Assembly: GCA_019694555.1 (NCBI GenBank)
Contig: JAIBBS010000071.1
Coordinates: 1 to 37,803, forward strand
Reading direction: 5' to 3'
Source of the DNA: Nannocystaceae bacterium
Lineage (GTDB): Bacteria; Myxococcota_A; Polyangia; Nannocystales; Nannocystaceae
DNA: 37,803 nucleotides
Below the pieces are notes generated by a model. The model saw only the letters and a list, made by a program, of their open reading frames with translations, was not told the DNA's origin and did not search any database. The stretch's first letter is position 1; every line of letters starts with the position of its first letter. Positions 9,471 to 17,628 of the stretch are shown here, piece by piece. A program made the translations under genes and the position numbers.

Positions 9471-10313
9471 TCAGCCGCGCGACATCGCCTCGGCCAGTGC
9501 GTCGCCGAGTCGCTTCGCGATCGGACCCGTGCCCACGGCGACGCCGTCGATGGTGACGACCGGCATCACCAGCTGCGACGTCGCGGTGACGAAGACCTCG
9601 TCGGCCTGGCGCAGGCGCTCGCGCGTGATGGTCTCGAAGCGCCACCGCAATCCCATCGCGCCCGCGAGGCCCTCGACGATCGCGAGCGTGATGCCGGGCA
9701 GTCGCCACGGTCCCGGCGGTGGCGTGACGATCGCCTCGCCTTCGACGATCGCGAGGTTGCTCGATCCGCCCTCGACCACGGTGCCGCGAGCGTCGACCCA
9801 CAGCACCTCGTCGGCGCCGCCCGCTCGCGCGTCGCGCTTGCCGAGGATCGATGGCAACAACATCGTGGTCTTGAGGTCACAACGCGCCCAGCGCAGCTCG
9901 TCGCGCAGGATCACGCCGATGCCCCGCGCGCGCCGGGCCGCGTCGGGGAAGTCGTGCGGCATCGCATACGCGAACATGTCGCCCGCACCCGCGCCCAGGT
10001 GCGCACGCGGTGCCGGCCCGCCGGTGAGCTGCACGTAGAGCAGCCCATCGGTGATGCCCTCGGCCGCAACCAGCGCGTCGGGCCACGCCACCGGTGGGTG
10101 CAACCACGGTGGCACCGCGAGCGAGAGCGAGGCGGCACCCTCGCGCATGCGTGCGAAGTGAGCACCGATCCAACGGGTGCGTCCCGCTGTGATCGGCAGC
10201 ACCTCGTACACGCTCTCGCCGAAGAGCAGACCGCGATCCGCAAGCGAGACGCTCGCGTCCGCGAACGGGCCGACTCGACCGCGCTGCCACGCGAAGCGCG
10301 GAAAGCCTGCCAT
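9471..10313 (-). CDS. Class IV (fold-type IV) PLP aminotransferase, D-amino-acid transaminase-like
   Basis: A 280-aa PLP enzyme of the branched-chain/D-alanine aminotransferase and aminodeoxychorismate lyase group. The presumed Schiff-base Lys is K148 in CDLKTTMLL, which matches the DIKSLNLL-type region of D-amino-acid transaminases. VVEGGSSNLAI is the EGSSSN-like phosphate-binding motif, and RLPGITLAIVEGLA is the conserved PGITR-like stretch, here with Leu in place of Arg. SLADRGLLFGESVYEVL at the N-terminus is the family's ADRG-x-x-x-GD-x-x-YE-like region. It probably exchanges amino groups between an amino acid and a 2-oxo acid; which stereoisomer cannot be told. ATG 10313 is preceded by AAGG at a short distance. 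It converges with the TerB-like gene, with 12 bp between stops. Confidence 0.88.
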   Translation of the reverse strand: MAGFPRFAWQRGRVGPFADASVSLADRGLLFGESVYEVLPITAGRTRWIGAHFARMREGAASLSLAVPPWLHPPVAWPDALVAAEGITDGLLYVQLTGGPAPRAHLGAGAGDMFAYAMPHDFPDAARRARGIGVILRDELRWARCDLKTTMLLPSILGKRDARAGGADEVLWVDARGTVVEGGSSNLAIVEGEAIVTPPPGPWRLPGITLAIVEGLAGAMGLRWRFETITRERLRQADEVFVTATSQLVMPVVTIDGVAVGTGPIAKRLGDALAEAMSRG

Positions 10314-10744
10314 ACCTTGCAGTCGGTCTACGGGGCTCGCAGGCCCTCGCGGCGGGGTTTCTGCGTCGCTGTCGCTCACTCGCGCGGCATCATGCCGCAT
10401 CGCGGGGCATCGTGCCCCGAGCGCGGCACCTGGGCACACATCTTCGCCGCAGGGTCAAGAAACCCCGCAGAAATCGATCATCGGCGCGGCTCGCCCACGG
10501 GTCGATTTCCACCAGCGAAGTCGGACCCGGACAGTTGCAGCCCGCGGCCGGGCTGTGGGACCATCCCCAGCACGACGGTCCCCCGCGCCGACGACCACCG
10601 GCGCGGCATCTCGATCACGAGCACGATCCGTCGTTCGTCAACCAACCCACGTGAAGCAAACTTCAGGGTGCGTGCATCGGTGGCCCAAGGCCTCCGTCGA
10701 AGCGCAACCATCGGGCAGAGCAGACAAGGGAGAGCACAGAGATT
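10314..10744. other. Non-coding divergent region
   Basis: No gene is supported in these 431 bp between the aminotransferase and the first Cys-rich lipoprotein. It holds two adjacent perfect inverted repeats, GCGGCATCATGCCGC (10384-10398) and GGGGCATCGTGCCCC (10404-10418). A purine-rich AAGGGAGAG (10726-10734) can serve as ribosome-binding site for ATG 10745. Promoters for both flanking genes should lie here, but none is clear by eye. Confidence 0.5.
10384..10418. repeat. Two adjacent GGCAT/ATGCC inverted repeats
   Basis: GCGGCATCATGCCGC and GGGGCATCGTGCCCC are each a perfect 6-bp stem with a 3-nt loop, five bases apart, and share the GGCAT-n-ATGCC or GGGCA-TGCCC layout. They lie 71-105 bp upstream of the aminotransferase start. 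They could be operators or RNA hairpins in its leader. Confidence 0.4.
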
Positions 10745-12118
10745 ATGACCAGCGAAACGAACCTTTCCGTCCGGCGCTCGAACCACAGCCTTCTCAGCAT
10801 CGCAGGCCTGGGTCTGCTCTGCGGCATCAGTGTCGCATCGGTGCAGGGCTGCGACGACGGCGGACCGTTGGGAGATCTGGCCAAGCAGTGCGGACTGGTG
10901 TGTCCGGACGAGGGCCTGGCGGACGGCAACGCCTCGATCTCGGGCGTCGCGAGCATCGACGGTTTCTTCAGCGCGGTGCTCGACGTGCGCGCCTCGGCGG
11001 CGACGATCAGCGGCTCGATCCGCGCGGAGCTCGAGGGCATGGCGTCGTTCCTCGCGATCGACGGCTACGCGGAGATGGACCTGCCGGCGCTGAGCGCTGC
11101 GGTCAAGGGCGCGATCCAGGCGAAGCTGTCGGCGTCGGTCGAGGGCAGCCTGTCGATCAAGTACGATCCGCCGAAGTGCGAGGCTGACCTCGAGGTGACG
11201 GCGAAGGCGGCGGCGGAGTGCGACGTCGAGGCCGACCCCGGGATGATCGAAGCGAAGTGCGAGGGCTCGTGCGAGGTCTCGGCGGACGTCGCGGCGGACT
11301 GCTCGGCGATGGGCACGCTCGAGTGCGAGGGCACGGCGCCGAACTTCGAGTGCTCGGGTAGCTGCACGGGTTCGTGCCAGCTCGAGGTCGCGGCGGCGTG
11401 CGAGGGCTCGTGCAACGGTACGTGCCAGGGCAACTGCTCGGCGTGCGCCGGTGGAGCGTGCGAGACCGACGGCATGGGCTTCGTGACCAACTGCGCGGGT
11501 TCGTGCGACGCGATGTGCCAGGGCGAGTGCAAGCTCGAGGCTGGTGGCAGCTGCGGCGGCCGCTGCGAGGGCTCGTGCAAGTACAACCCCGGGATGGCGA
11601 TGTGCGAGGCCGGTGCGACGGCCAAGTGCGACGTCTCGGCGATGGCCGAGGCGAAGTGCGAGGGCAAGTGCGAGGGCGAGGTGACCCCGCCGATGGTGAA
11701 GGCGGAGTGCCAGGCGCAGGTCGAGGCGAAGGCCGAGGCCAAGATCGAGTGCCGTCCGCCGTCGCTGTCGATCGGCTTCCAGTTCAAGGCTGGGCTCGAC
11801 GCGGACGCGCAGGCGGAGTTCAAGGCGTTCCTCGAGATGTTCAAGGCGCGCTTCTCGGCCATGCTCGCGGTGAAGGCGAAGCTGGACATCGTCGCGAAGG
11901 CGGCGGGCAACCTGGTGACCTCGGCCTCGGGCGCGGTCAAGGGTGCAGTCGATGCGTCGCTCGAGGGTGACCTCGACCTCAAGGCCACCATCGGCCTTGG
12001 CTGCGCGCTCGATGCCCTCGGCGAGGTCGGCGGCGTGCTGAAGGCCTCGACCGACGATCTCACCGCGAGCGCGAACGCGTTCGTCGAGGTCGGCGGAGCG
12101 GTCGGCGCCGGCGGCTGA
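10745..12118 (+). CDS. Cys-rich lipoprotein, copy 1 of a tandem pair
   Basis: A 457-aa exported protein. The signal region LLSIAGLGLLCGISVASVQGC ends in a plausible lipobox (VQG-C, Asp at +2). After a short CGLVC pair, an Ala/Ser-rich region of about 90 aa repeats hydrophobic/polar patterns. The centre (about residues 140-340) is a cysteine ladder of about 28 Cys, mostly spaced C-x3-C or C-x4-C with Gly and Glu, such as CEGSC three times and a run with Cys every four residues. The C-terminal 110 aa are Ala/Lys-rich and probably helical. I do not recognise the family. Paired Cys suggest disulfide cross-linking in the periplasm or at the surface, or metal binding; both are inference. The RBS is AAGGGAGAG about 10 bases before ATG. 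A near-identical gene follows. Confidence 0.8.
   Translation: MTSETNLSVRRSNHSLLSIAGLGLLCGISVASVQGCDDGGPLGDLAKQCGLVCPDEGLADGNASISGVASIDGFFSAVLDVRASAATISGSIRAELEGMASFLAIDGYAEMDLPALSAAVKGAIQAKLSASVEGSLSIKYDPPKCEADLEVTAKAAAECDVEADPGMIEAKCEGSCEVSADVAADCSAMGTLECEGTAPNFECSGSCTGSCQLEVAAACEGSCNGTCQGNCSACAGGACETDGMGFVTNCAGSCDAMCQGECKLEAGGSCGGRCEGSCKYNPGMAMCEAGATAKCDVSAMAEAKCEGKCEGEVTPPMVKAECQAQVEAKAEAKIECRPPSLSIGFQFKAGLDADAQAEFKAFLEMFKARFSAMLAVKAKLDIVAKAAGNLVTSASGAVKGAVDASLEGDLDLKATIGLGCALDALGEVGGVLKASTDDLTASANAFVEVGGAVGAGG
10891..12118 (+). repeat. Tandem duplication, left unit
   Basis: This unit aligns without gaps to 12417-13644 at a constant offset of 1526 bp. By eye, 11001-11845 (845 bp) has no mismatch, while the flanks on both sides carry scattered substitutions (for example at 10993, 10996, 11000, 11846, 11848). 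The upstream signal-peptide regions are only similar. Confidence 0.85.
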
Positions 12119-12133
12119 TCCGCACGGCAGCGC

Positions 12134-12197
12134 GAGCACCCTTGGTGCTCGACGAACGGGGTTGTCCGCACACGCGGGCAGCCCCGTTTCGCTTTTT
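12134..12197 (+). terminator. Intrinsic terminator between the tandem lipoprotein genes
   Basis: Two hairpins occur in a row: GAGCACC/GGTGCTC (12134-12150), then a long stem ACGGGG-TGTCCGC / GCGGGCA-CCCCGT (12156-12187, one G-T pair) followed by TTTCGCTTTTT. The second is a good rho-independent terminator for copy 1, so copy 2 probably has its own promoter. Confidence 0.75.
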
Positions 12198-12279
12198 GCA
12201 CGCGCGTGCGAGCCGTGGCGATGGATCCGGCGCTCGGCAGCGCGGACAACCACCCGGCCGATGGTTCGGCAAGGACGGT

Positions 12280-13644
12280 ATGACCATGCGCGCATCGACT
12301 CCCCCAGCTCCTCGTTTCCTTTCGATCGCGGGCATCGGCCTGCTCAGCGGCATCGCGGTCGCCTCGATGCAGGGATGCGATCCTGACAACCCCGGCGGCA
12401 GCCTCCTCGAGAAGTGCGGACTGGTGTGTCCGGACGAGGGCCTGGCGGACGGCAACGCCTCGATCTCGGGCGTCGCGAGCATCGACGGCTTCTTTGGCGC
12501 GGTGCTCGACGTGCGCGCGTCTGCGTCGACGATCAGCGGCTCGATCCGCGCGGAGCTCGAGGGCATGGCGTCGTTCCTCGCGATCGACGGCTACGCGGAG
12601 ATGGACCTGCCGGCGCTGAGCGCTGCGGTCAAGGGCGCGATCCAGGCGAAGCTGTCGGCGTCGGTCGAGGGCAGCCTGTCGATCAAGTACGATCCGCCGA
12701 AGTGCGAGGCTGACCTCGAGGTGACGGCGAAGGCGGCGGCGGAGTGCGACGTCGAGGCCGACCCCGGGATGATCGAAGCGAAGTGCGAGGGCTCGTGCGA
12801 GGTCTCGGCGGACGTCGCGGCGGACTGCTCGGCGATGGGCACGCTCGAGTGCGAGGGCACGGCGCCGAACTTCGAGTGCTCGGGTAGCTGCACGGGTTCG
12901 TGCCAGCTCGAGGTCGCGGCGGCGTGCGAGGGCTCGTGCAACGGTACGTGCCAGGGCAACTGCTCGGCGTGCGCCGGTGGAGCGTGCGAGACCGACGGCA
13001 TGGGCTTCGTGACCAACTGCGCGGGTTCGTGCGACGCGATGTGCCAGGGCGAGTGCAAGCTCGAGGCTGGTGGCAGCTGCGGCGGCCGCTGCGAGGGCTC
13101 GTGCAAGTACAACCCCGGGATGGCGATGTGCGAGGCCGGTGCGACGGCCAAGTGCGACGTCTCGGCGATGGCCGAGGCGAAGTGCGAGGGCAAGTGCGAG
13201 GGCGAGGTGACCCCGCCGATGGTGAAGGCGGAGTGCCAGGCGCAGGTCGAGGCGAAGGCCGAGGCCAAGATCGAGTGCCGTCCGCCGTCGCTGTCGATCG
13301 GCTTCCAGTTCAAGGCTGGGCTCGACGCGGACGCGCAGGCGGAGTTCAAGGCGTTCCTCGAGATGTTCAAGACCCGCTTCTCGGCGATGCTCGCGGTGAA
13401 GGCGAAGGCGGACATCGTCGCGAAGGCGGCGGGCAACCTGGTGACCGCGGCCTCGGGCGCGGTCAAGGGTGCGGTCGATGCGTCGCTCGAGGGTGACCTC
13501 GACCTCAAGACTGGCGTCGGCCTTGGCTGCGCGCTCGAGGCCCTCGGCGAGGTCGGCGGCGTGCTGAAGGCCTCGACCGACGATCTCACCGCGAGCGCGA
13601 ACGCGTTCGTCGAGATCAGCGGGGCCGTCGGCGCCGGCGGCTGA
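12280..13644 (+). CDS. Cys-rich lipoprotein, copy 2 of a tandem pair
   Basis: A 454-aa paralogue of the preceding gene. The signal peptide diverges (RFLSIAGIGLLSGIAVASMQGC, lipobox-like MQG-C, Asp at +2), as do the dozen residues after it. From CGLVCPDEGLADG onward the two proteins differ at only about ten positions, all outside the Cys ladder: near the start (FFGAV for FFSAV, ASAST for ASAAT) and in the C-terminal helical part (FKTRF for FKARF, KAKAD for KAKLD, KTGVG for KATIG). The 28-Cys ladder is identical. Start: AAGGA at 12271-12275 lies 4 bases before ATG 12280 and 10 before ATG 12286; either may be used. An intrinsic terminator lies between the copies, so expression can be separate. 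The function is unknown. Confidence 0.8.
   Translation: MTMRASTPPAPRFLSIAGIGLLSGIAVASMQGCDPDNPGGSLLEKCGLVCPDEGLADGNASISGVASIDGFFGAVLDVRASASTISGSIRAELEGMASFLAIDGYAEMDLPALSAAVKGAIQAKLSASVEGSLSIKYDPPKCEADLEVTAKAAAECDVEADPGMIEAKCEGSCEVSADVAADCSAMGTLECEGTAPNFECSGSCTGSCQLEVAAACEGSCNGTCQGNCSACAGGACETDGMGFVTNCAGSCDAMCQGECKLEAGGSCGGRCEGSCKYNPGMAMCEAGATAKCDVSAMAEAKCEGKCEGEVTPPMVKAECQAQVEAKAEAKIECRPPSLSIGFQFKAGLDADAQAEFKAFLEMFKTRFSAMLAVKAKADIVAKAAGNLVTAASGAVKGAVDASLEGDLDLKTGVGLGCALEALGEVGGVLKASTDDLTASANAFVEISGAVGAGG
12417..13644 (+). repeat. Tandem duplication, right unit
   Basis: Right member of the 1228-bp gap-free duplication, offset 1526 bp from 10891-12118. The identical core corresponds to 12527-13371. 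Confidence 0.85.
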
Positions 13645-13677
13645 TCGCGCGCGCGCCGGCGCGCCCGCGCCGAGACG

Positions 13678-14322
13678 TCAACGCAGACGAGGCCCCCGCG
13701 ACCACGTACGCACGTGGGCGGGGGCTTCGTCGTCGACGGCGCCGGGCTGCAGCGACAGCGGCAGGACCCCGGTCCACGCCGACGACGGCGGTTCGCGCTG
13801 GTCGTCGAGCGGACCGCCGGTGCGGACCTTCGCCGAGCCCTCGGTGATCGGCAGTCGCGCGACCGCGGTCGCGGCGAGCTCGCTGGCGCTGGCCGACCGG
13901 ATCGAGTCGCTGCGACCCGGCACGAGGTGCTCGACGATCGTGCGCAGCGCCGCCGCCTTCGCCGCCGGGTCGAGCACCGGCTGCAGCGCGCCGAACAGCA
14001 CGACCGCGCGGTAGTTCATCGAGTGGTGCATGGCCGAGCGCGCGAGCACCAACCCGTCGACGAGCGTCACGCACAGGCACACCGGCAGCTCGGGCGTGCA
14101 CAGCCAACGAGCGCGTGGCGAACCGTGCAACAACACCGCGTCGCCGTCGCGCGCGTAGGCGGTGGGGACGAGGCAGGCGCCGTGCTCGTCGGTGAAGGCG
14201 AGGTGGCAGACCAGGCCCTCGTCCAGGATCGCGTCGATCACCGCGCGCTCGTGGCTGCCCCGGGCGGGGCGACGGCCCAGGCGCGTGCGCGGGGTCTCGG
14301 GGAGCGCTCGTGCGTCGTCCAT
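13678..14322 (-). CDS. Pyridoxamine 5'-phosphate oxidase-like split-barrel flavoprotein
   Basis: A 214-aa protein of the FMN-binding split-barrel superfamily, of the type annotated as pyridoxamine 5'-phosphate oxidase-related or NimA-like. The family-typical opening RTRLGRRPARGSHERAV is followed by ILDEGLVCHLAFTDEHGACLVPTAYARDGD, then the GSPRARWL strand and SMNYRAVVLFG, where MNYR-x-V is the usual barrel motif. ATG 14322 is preferred over ATG 14358 and upstream because it gives the normal short lead before the barrel and leaves the operator sites untranslated. Substrate and cofactor are not shown by the sequence. It is divergent from a MocR-type regulator that binds PLP, so a link to vitamin B6 or amino-acid metabolism is a fair inference. 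Its 3' end overlaps a hairpin. Confidence 0.8.
   Translation of the reverse strand: MDDARALPETPRTRLGRRPARGSHERAVIDAILDEGLVCHLAFTDEHGACLVPTAYARDGDAVLLHGSPRARWLCTPELPVCLCVTLVDGLVLARSAMHHSMNYRAVVLFGALQPVLDPAAKAAALRTIVEHLVPGRSDSIRSASASELAATAVARLPITEGSAKVRTGGPLDDQREPPSSAWTGVLPLSLQPGAVDDEAPAHVRTWSRGPRLR
13686..13731. terminator. Large GC-rich hairpin between convergent genes
   Basis: GACGAGGCCCCCGC and GCGGGGGCTTCGTC, with an inner CCACGT/ACGTGG pair, give a stem of about 20 bp with small bulges. It lies 42 bp after copy 2 and inside the last codons of the minus-strand gene ending at 13678. There is no T-run on either side. It may end transcription from the left by a factor-dependent route. Confidence 0.4.
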
Positions 14323-14340
14323 GGGCTGCAGCGTGGGACG

Positions 14341-14389
14341 AAAGTGGTCCATCGACATGGTCCACTTCGGATAAACTCGATGGACCACC
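14341..14389. promoter_or_regulatory. Three PdxR-like operator half-sites between divergent genes
   Basis: AAAGTGGTCCAT (14341-14352), ATGGTCCACTTC (14357-14368) and ATGGACCACC (14380-14389) are copies of one motif, AAGTGGWCCAT. The first two face each other with 4 bp between; the third repeats the second's orientation. The motif closely resembles the PdxR box AAAGTGGWCTA described for Corynebacterium. GATAAACT (14370-14377) between sites two and three is the likely -10 of the regulator gene, so binding would give autoregulation. Confidence 0.65.
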
Positions 14390-15895
14390 GTGGCGCGCTG
14401 GCCCGTCGACCTCGAGCTGCCCGAGACCGCCGGTCCGCGCTACGCGTCGATCGCAACCGGAATCATCGCAGCGATCCGCGGCGGACGTCTGCGTGCCGGC
14501 GACCGCCTGCCGCCCACGCGGGTGCTCGCCGCGCGCCTGGGCGTGCATCGAAACACCGTGGTCGCGGCCTACCGCGAGCTCGCGACCCAGGGTTGGATCG
14601 ACGCGAGCCATGGCCGCGGGACCTTCGTCGGATCGCCGCTGCCGCGGGCACCCACCGCCGCTCGCCCACGGCGGGTGCCGCAGCCGCTGGGCTTCGCGCT
14701 CCCGCGATCGGAGCTCGCGCCGCACGAGGACGAGCCGCCGGGAGTCCCGGCGCGCTACCGGCTCGACGTCGGCCTGCCCGACCCGCGGCAGCTGCCGGTG
14801 ACGATGCTGGGCCGTGCGCTGCGGCGCGCGTTGGCGCTGCGCGAGTCGTGCGAGTACGGCGGGCCCTGCGGCCACCCGCGGTTGCGCGAGCAGCTCGCGG
14901 TGATGCTCCGCGACACGCGAGGCCTGGCGATCGAAGCCGACGCGGTGATGGTCACGCGCGGCAGTCAGATGGCGATCGACCTCGTCGCGCGCACGCTGCT
15001 GCGCCCCGGCGACGTCGTCGCGGTCGAGGATCCCGGCTACCGGCCGGCCTGGGACGCGCTGCGCGGCGCCGGAGCGGAGCTGCTGCCCATCGCGGTCGAC
15101 CGCGATGGACTCGACGTCGCTGCGCTCGCGGCCGTGTGCGCGCGCCGAGCCGTGCGCATGGTCTACCTGACGCCGCACCACCACTTTCCTACGCTGGTCA
15201 CGCTGTCGCCGGCGCGTCGGCTGGCGTTGCTCGAGCTCGCGCGGGCGCGGCGAATGATCGTGCTCGAAGACGACTACGACCACGAGTTCCACTACGGCTC
15301 GCGGCCGCCGGCGCCGCTGGCGAGCCACGACGTCGCCAACGTCGTCGTCTACGTCGCGACGCTGTCGAAGGTGGTGGCGCCGGGCCTGCGCAGCGGCTGC
15401 GTGGTGGCACCACCGCCGCTGGTGCGGGCGCTGGCCGCGGTGCGGACGACGATGGATCGCAGCGGCGATCCCGTGCTCGAGCGCGCGCTGGCGGAGCTGC
15501 TCGAGGACGGCGAGATCGCCCGCCACGTGCGGCGCATGCGGAAGCTGCAGCTCGAGCGTCGTGACGCCGCCGCGGCCGCGCTCACCCGCTCGCTCGCGGG
15601 CGCGGTGCGGTTCGAGCTGCCGGCGGGCGGCATGGCGCTGTGGCTCGAGGTCGACCCCGCGATCGATCTGGAATCGTGGCGGCAGCGCGCGCGCGAGCAC
15701 GGCGTCGCGATCGGGCTGGGGCGACACTTCGCGTTCGCGCCGTCGCAGCGCACCGCGAACGCGGTGCGGCTGGGCTACTCGCGGCACACGCCCGGCGAGC
15801 TGCACGCCGCGATCGCGCGGCTCGCCGACGCGCTGCCCCGGACGCGCGGGCGAAGGGCGCCCGCCCGCACCGCCGCGCCGCGGGCCCTGCGATGA
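14390..15895 (+). CDS. MocR/PdxR-family regulator (GntR winged helix fused to aminotransferase fold)
   Basis: A 501-aa cytoplasmic transcription factor. Residues 10-80 are a GntR winged helix (AAIRGGRLRAGDRLPPTRVLA, then RNTVVAAYRELATQGW and GRGTFVG). Residues 115-480 are a fold-type I aminotransferase domain with GLPDPRQLP at its start, EYGGPCGHPRLREQLA, and the PLP Lys K327 in TLSKVVAPGLR. In this family the aminotransferase part senses PLP or an amino-PLP adduct rather than acting as an enzyme; PdxR activates PLP synthesis genes. GTG 14390 is the only start that keeps the winged helix intact with a short lead. The divergent split-barrel gene is the likely target, supported by three operator-like repeats in the gap. 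No pdxS/T gene is in the window. Confidence 0.92.
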   Translation: MARWPVDLELPETAGPRYASIATGIIAAIRGGRLRAGDRLPPTRVLAARLGVHRNTVVAAYRELATQGWIDASHGRGTFVGSPLPRAPTAARPRRVPQPLGFALPRSELAPHEDEPPGVPARYRLDVGLPDPRQLPVTMLGRALRRALALRESCEYGGPCGHPRLREQLAVMLRDTRGLAIEADAVMVTRGSQMAIDLVARTLLRPGDVVAVEDPGYRPAWDALRGAGAELLPIAVDRDGLDVAALAAVCARRAVRMVYLTPHHHFPTLVTLSPARRLALLELARARRMIVLEDDYDHEFHYGSRPPAPLASHDVANVVVYVATLSKVVAPGLRSGCVVAPPPLVRALAAVRTTMDRSGDPVLERALAELLEDGEIARHVRRMRKLQLERRDAAAAALTRSLAGAVRFELPAGGMALWLEVDPAIDLESWRQRAREHGVAIGLGRHFAFAPSQRTANAVRLGYSRHTPGELHAAIARLADALPRTRGRRAPARTAAPRALR

Positions 15896-15968
15896 CGGCC
15901 CGGGGCACCCCCAGTCCGCGCCGAAAACTGGCCAGGGACGCGACGGTCGTGCTTAGACCTGGCTGACC

Positions 15969-16726
<758 letters not shown>

Positions 16727-16727
<1 letters not shown>

Positions 16728-17623
16728 TGCGTCAGCTGTACGCGATGCGCTACGTGACCGCCCGCGGCCTGCGCGGCATGGCCCAGGCACCGCTGGTGCA
16801 GCTGCTCGCGATCGCCACCTTCGCGGTGTGCATGCTGCTGCTGGGCACCATCATGCTGGTGTGGAGCAACGCGCGATCGATCGCCGATCACTGGGGCGTC
16901 GACGTGCCCGTGACGGCGTATCTCGCCGAGGGCACCAGCGAGGCCGCGACCGCCGACCTCGCCGCGCGCCTGTCGGAGCTGCCGCAGGTCGAGCAGGTCG
17001 AGATCGTCACGCCCGCACAGGCGCAGGCGCGGCTGGTCGACGGGCTCGGCGGCGACGAGCGATTGCTCGAGGGCATCGAGGCCGAGCTGCTGCCGACGTC
17101 GCTCGAGATCCACGTGCGCGGCGGTGACGTCGCGCTGGCCGACACGCTCGCGAGCGAGCTGCGCGCCGAGCCCGACGTCGAGGACGTCGTCGCGGCGGGG
17201 CAGTGGGCCGCGCGCGCGCAGAGCCTGCTCGAGACGCTGCGACGCATCGCCATCGGTGCCGCGGCGCTGGTGGGCTTCGCGTGCCTGACGATCGTGTGGA
17301 GCACGATCCGACTCGCGGTGTATGCCCGACGCGCGGAGATCCAGATCCTGCGCCTGGTCGGCGGCACCGCGTCGTTCGTGCACGGACCGTTCGTGGTCGA
17401 GGGCCTGGTCCAGGGCACGCTCGGGGCCGCGGCCGCGGTCACGATGCTCTACTTCGGGTTCGATGCCGTCCGTCCGCTGTTGACCGACGCGTTCGCGCTG
17501 GCGTTCGCGGCCGGCGGGCTGCGCTTCCTGTCGCCGATCGAGTGCGCCGCGCTGGTGGGCTTCGGCGCCGCACTGGGTGTGCTCGGCAGCCGCGCTGCCG
17601 TCGCGCGCTACGTCGAGGGCTAG
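16727..17623 (+). CDS. ftsX: Cell division protein FtsX (permease-like)
   Basis: A 298-aa membrane protein with the FtsX layout: a cytoplasmic N-terminus, TM1 (VQLLAIATFAVCMLLLGTIML, about residues 25-46), a periplasmic domain of about 120 aa, then TM2 (IAIGAAALVGFACLTIVWSTI), a cytoplasmic RRAEIQILRLVGGTASFVHGPF loop, and TM3 and TM4. The RLVGG-x-x-x-F-v-h-x-PF motif is typical of FtsX. The periplasmic domain (SLEIHVRGG and the VEQVEIVTPAQAQ region) is the part that contacts EnvC-like activators. ATG 16727 overlaps the ftsE stop, and the next gene starts 5 bp after its stop, giving a tight three-gene operon. Confidence 0.95.
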
Positions 17624-17628
17624 CCGCC

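Noticed and set aside
10470..10530. tRNA-like T-loop (GGGTCGATTTCC)
   Set aside because: No acceptor stem, anticodon arm or D-arm could be arranged around it.
11065..12249. Minus-strand open frame rich in Ser, His and Pro opposite the Cys-rich gene
   Set aside because: It exists in both tandem copies only because the DNA is duplicated. The plus frame has a signal peptide, RBS and terminator.
10891..13644. Mobile element causing the duplication
   Set aside because: No transposase, terminal inverted repeats or target-site duplication are seen; unequal crossing-over or conversion suffices.
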